Positions 61,382 to 64,000 of a stretch of DNA of 64,000 bases are shown here, piece by piece; position 1 is the first letter of the stretch; the number at the start of each line of letters is the position of its first letter. The stretch is from the NCBI RefSeq assembly GCF_000182565.1, contig NW_015971540.1, positions 1,054,476-1,118,475 on the forward strand, in the 5' to 3' direction. Below the pieces are notes generated by a model. That model saw nothing but the letters and a program-made list of their open reading frames with translations. It ran no database searches and had not been told where the DNA came from. A program made the position numbers and the translations under genes. This DNA comes from Spizellomyces punctatus DAOM BR117. Taxonomy: Eukaryota; Chytridiomycota; Chytridiomycetes; Spizellomycetales; Spizellomycetaceae.

Positions 61382-62374
61382 ATGGCGGCTTCATCCTGTG
61401 TATCAAACTACTTTTTGAGCCGCGATTTGGGTCATCCCAATCTGGCGACCCTGTGCGCGTTCGTTGGTACACTCTACCTGTCCAAGCTTGCCATTTCTTT
61501 TCTCTGCCTTTTGTACCGTCTTATTCTCCGTCCCGCAACCAATCTCCGGAAATATGGGGCCAAAAAGGGTGCTTGGGCCGTCGTTACGGGCGCGTCAGAT
61601 GGGATTGGAAAAGAGTTTGCCCTTCAGTTGGGGAAAGCAGGTTTCAACGTGTTTTTGATGGCCCGCACAAAAGCAAAGTTGGATACGGTTGCCAATGAAG
61701 CGAAATCAAAGTATGGAGTTGATGCTGTTGTTTATCCTTTTGATTTTGCGGCGGCCGGAGATGCAGAGTATGAGGCCTTGCGGAAGCAGTTCCAAACCCT
61801 TGAGGATGTGGGCGTGTTGGTCAACAATGTTGCTGTGAATCACGAGATGCCTACTCCATTTGCGCAAGAAAGCGAAGCATTGCTTTCGGCTATTGTGGAG
61901 GTGGATGTTGCCGCTCAAGTGCGCTTGACAAGGATGATTCTCCCTGGAATGACCACTCGTAAACGTGGTCTGATTCTCAACGTTGGATCCGTTGCCGGTC
62001 TCATTCCGTCGGCCTATCTTGCTACCTACTCTGGTGCCAAAGCGTTTTTGCGTACGTGGTCCCGCGCTCTCGCTGTAGAATGCAGACCTCACAATGTCCA
62101 TGTGGAGCATGTGAAAACCTACTTTGTCACGACTGCCATGAGTAAGATCCGCAGATCCACCATCTTGGCACCCACCCCCCGCGATTACGTTCGCAGCGTG
62201 CTACAGAGTGCGGGCAAGGATACCGATGCTGCCCCGTACCCAAGTCACGCTGTCTTGACCTGGGTTTTGGAGAAGCTGCCTGAAGGCCTTGCGATTAAGA
62301 AGAGTGCGGATATGCACATCGACATTAGAAGGCGTGCCTTGAAAAAGAGGGAGCGGGAGGCTAAGAAAGCGTAA
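61382..62374 (+). CDS. IFA38: Very-long-chain 3-oxoacyl-CoA reductase
   Basis: Intronless 330-aa short-chain dehydrogenase of the ER fatty-acid elongation cycle, reducing 3-ketoacyl-CoA with NADPH. After an N-terminal membrane segment (LATLCAFVGTLYLSKLAISF) come the cofactor motif AVVTGASDGIGKEFALQLGK, VLVNNVAVNHEMP, the Ser in LILNVGSVAGLIPSAYLATY and the Tyr-x-x-x-Lys in TYSGAKAFLRTWSRALAVEC, then HVEHVKTYFVTTAMSKIRRS typical of the HSD17B12/IFA38 group. The C-terminus is Lys-rich (KKREREAKKA), like ER-retrieval tails though not an exact KKxx. The ATG at 61382 is the first in frame with family length. Confidence 0.95.
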   Translation: MAASSCVSNYFLSRDLGHPNLATLCAFVGTLYLSKLAISFLCLLYRLILRPATNLRKYGAKKGAWAVVTGASDGIGKEFALQLGKAGFNVFLMARTKAKLDTVANEAKSKYGVDAVVYPFDFAAAGDAEYEALRKQFQTLEDVGVLVNNVAVNHEMPTPFAQESEALLSAIVEVDVAAQVRLTRMILPGMTTRKRGLILNVGSVAGLIPSAYLATYSGAKAFLRTWSRALAVECRPHNVHVEHVKTYFVTTAMSKIRRSTILAPTPRDYVRSVLQSAGKDTDAAPYPSHAVLTWVLEKLPEGLAIKKSADMHIDIRRRALKKREREAKKA

Positions 62375-62480
62375 TTTTTTGTGTCATTTACTTGGGATGG
62401 GCATTATGATTTGTGCATTATGACATTTATCGGACGTAATATATACGGAATCTATCCTCTAAAAATCCTGTAATTTTTTC

Positions 62481-64000
62481 TCACGTAAACATGAATACCT
62501 CTTTTTGCCCATCAGACATGCGTGCAACCCGTTTACTCCCGACCACACGTTCCAGTTTCAACCGGTCGTACCGCGTAAACAGCACAGTACATGTAATGTC
62601 TGCTGATTGTTGATCAAGCATGTTGATCATTTCGGCGTAGTAGCTGCCGTATTCGGGTAACCCATAAAACACAATGTGACGGATTCCTCGGATTTGATAT
62701 CTAAAGAAGGTCGCAGGAAATGTTATCAAAAGGAGCATAAATCCTTAACACAAGATCATAACTTGCCTCCGAAAAAAGTGAAACCGCTCTGTGTAAAGCA
62801 TGTAACTGGACTTGCCATGGAAAAAGTCCCCACGAGCCCGTGATACATCGGGAGTTGGCGTATACCTGTGCGGTGCATTGGTCACTACCTTGCCCAACCG
62901 ACCGCCGGATACAAAAAGAAAGCAAAACAAAGATCACTCACTCGCATAGCTGGACAAAATCATAATGATGCTCATCCAAGTAGTTTCTCAATCGCACGAA
63001 ATCAAAATACGACGGCACAAAAATCATGGAATGCTTTTGTTGTACCACGCTTTGGCGGAGGGTAGGAAGGATTTTTTCAATGAAATATTTGAAACGAGTG
63101 TCGTCAGCCTCGGATGGCGATGTGCAGGGAATTCTGTGGAATATCTTTGCAATCGACGAATATCAGCAACCTGAAACAGCACTTTAAATGGAGGGTAAAT
63201 GTACCTGTGGAACTTGGACCACCACATCACATATCGATCCCGAACACTGTTCTCGGGTTTTTATCTTTCCCCCCGAGTTCTTGCAGGATTTGTTGAACAG
63301 GGCATTCATTTCGGGAACGAGCATGTGGGAAAAGATTAATGTCTGACGCACGTATTTCGCTCTATAGGATCAGTAACAAAATTCTTGTCAGTTGGCTGAA
63401 ATATATCATGACATGCAATAACAAAACCAAAGATGTTTACCGTCCATCCAAGTAATAGGCACGGACACGAGAAAAGTCGCATCCATGCGCTTCTTTTGGT
63501 ATCAGATTCAAATGATCAAATATATGTTGAACATGATCCCAGTTTTGCATTAGAAACACATCCGTTTGATCCAGGATGACCACTTCAATAGCAGAAAGAA
63601 AGTCAAAGTCCCGCTTCTTGTCCCTGTCAATATGATCGGAGACGTTTTCAGTATATAGCACATTGTGTGTGAACCTGGAGTTCCTGCTCACCCTTCAGCA
63701 CCAATCACCATCCTCAATCCCAAAGGCGAGGCTAGGATGACATCTGACGAGTAAAACGGGGCAAACAGCTTCAATTGCTTTCGTGCAAATTTGATACCGA
63801 CACGGAAACAGTCATCAATGTTGCCAGCGAACGTTTGTTTATGATCCTCTATGATATAGTCAATAAAGATGTAAGATACAAAGATTTATGAGACTGCATC
63901 TCGATGCCTACCTGGCTTTCTTGGGTCCATTCGATCATCTTCTGGCGCTATACCAAACTCATCAAAAAAGCGCTTTTTATTGTCCTATGCAAGCGAGTCA
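62481..64000 (-). CDS. UTP25: UTP25 (DIEXF), C-terminal part, cut by window edge
   Basis: U3 snoRNP protein of the small-subunit processome, a degenerate DEAD-box-like fold. Segments in order from the right: [53 protein letters not shown], then [13 protein letters not shown]..., and the last exon [20 protein letters not shown] with [20 protein letters not shown] and [13 protein letters not shown] to the stop TGA at 62481. The 'LDQTDV' motif takes the place of the DEAD box. At least five exons are inside the window; the N-terminus lies beyond position 64000. Confidence 0.9.

Overview
The window is nuclear DNA from a zoosporic (chytrid-like) fungus. Nearly every protein gene is broken by short GT-AG introns of about 50-90 nt. 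Genes are dense on both strands, and the conserved proteins are fungal (Tup1, Cac2, Not2, Luc7, a CASP golgin). A long soluble-adenylyl-cyclase-type protein (two class III cyclase domains plus a P-loop NTPase) points to an early-diverging flagellated lineage rather than Dikarya. The species call is inference; no rRNA or marker gene is present.

Left end (0-5.2 kb) is accessory DNA: a secreted Cys-rich, probably chitin-binding protein with a His/Lys/Thr repeat tail, a decayed HNH-endonuclease-like gene carrying three copies of a 149-bp tandem repeat, an inverted truncated copy of the cysteine dioxygenase 5' end, and the intact cysteine dioxygenase.

5.2-30 kb is housekeeping and nuclear/Golgi biology: a mitochondrial-looking aldo-keto reductase homologue, ARF1, INCENP (chromosomal passenger complex) divergent from CAF-1 subunit Cac2, the corepressor Tup1, MPDU1, a PAH-domain protein, a candidate tiny membrane protein, the Golgi tethering protein CASP, the CCR4-NOT subunit Not2, and a small unknown protein.

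30-49 kb is framed by two identical, oppositely oriented tRNA-Ile(AAT) genes. Between them lie a DENN-domain Rab exchange factor, an HVA1/TUDOR small protein, nicotinamidase, the soluble adenylyl cyclase and a secreted subtilase with a PA domain.

49-64 kb holds an isochorismatase-domain protein, a rhodanese/dual-specificity MAP-kinase-phosphatase-like enzyme, a single-exon coiled-coil protein with a TATA box and a bZIP-type palindrome in its promoter, a J-domain protein, thioredoxin (possibly with a 3-nt micro-exon), the U1 snRNP protein LUC7, dynactin p25, neuronal calcium sensor 1, the very-long-chain 3-ketoacyl-CoA reductase, and the C-terminal part of UTP25 cut by the right edge.

Exon boundaries were read by eye from splice consensus, frame continuity and family motifs; no RNA evidence or database search was available. 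Spans run from start codon to stop codon and include introns.
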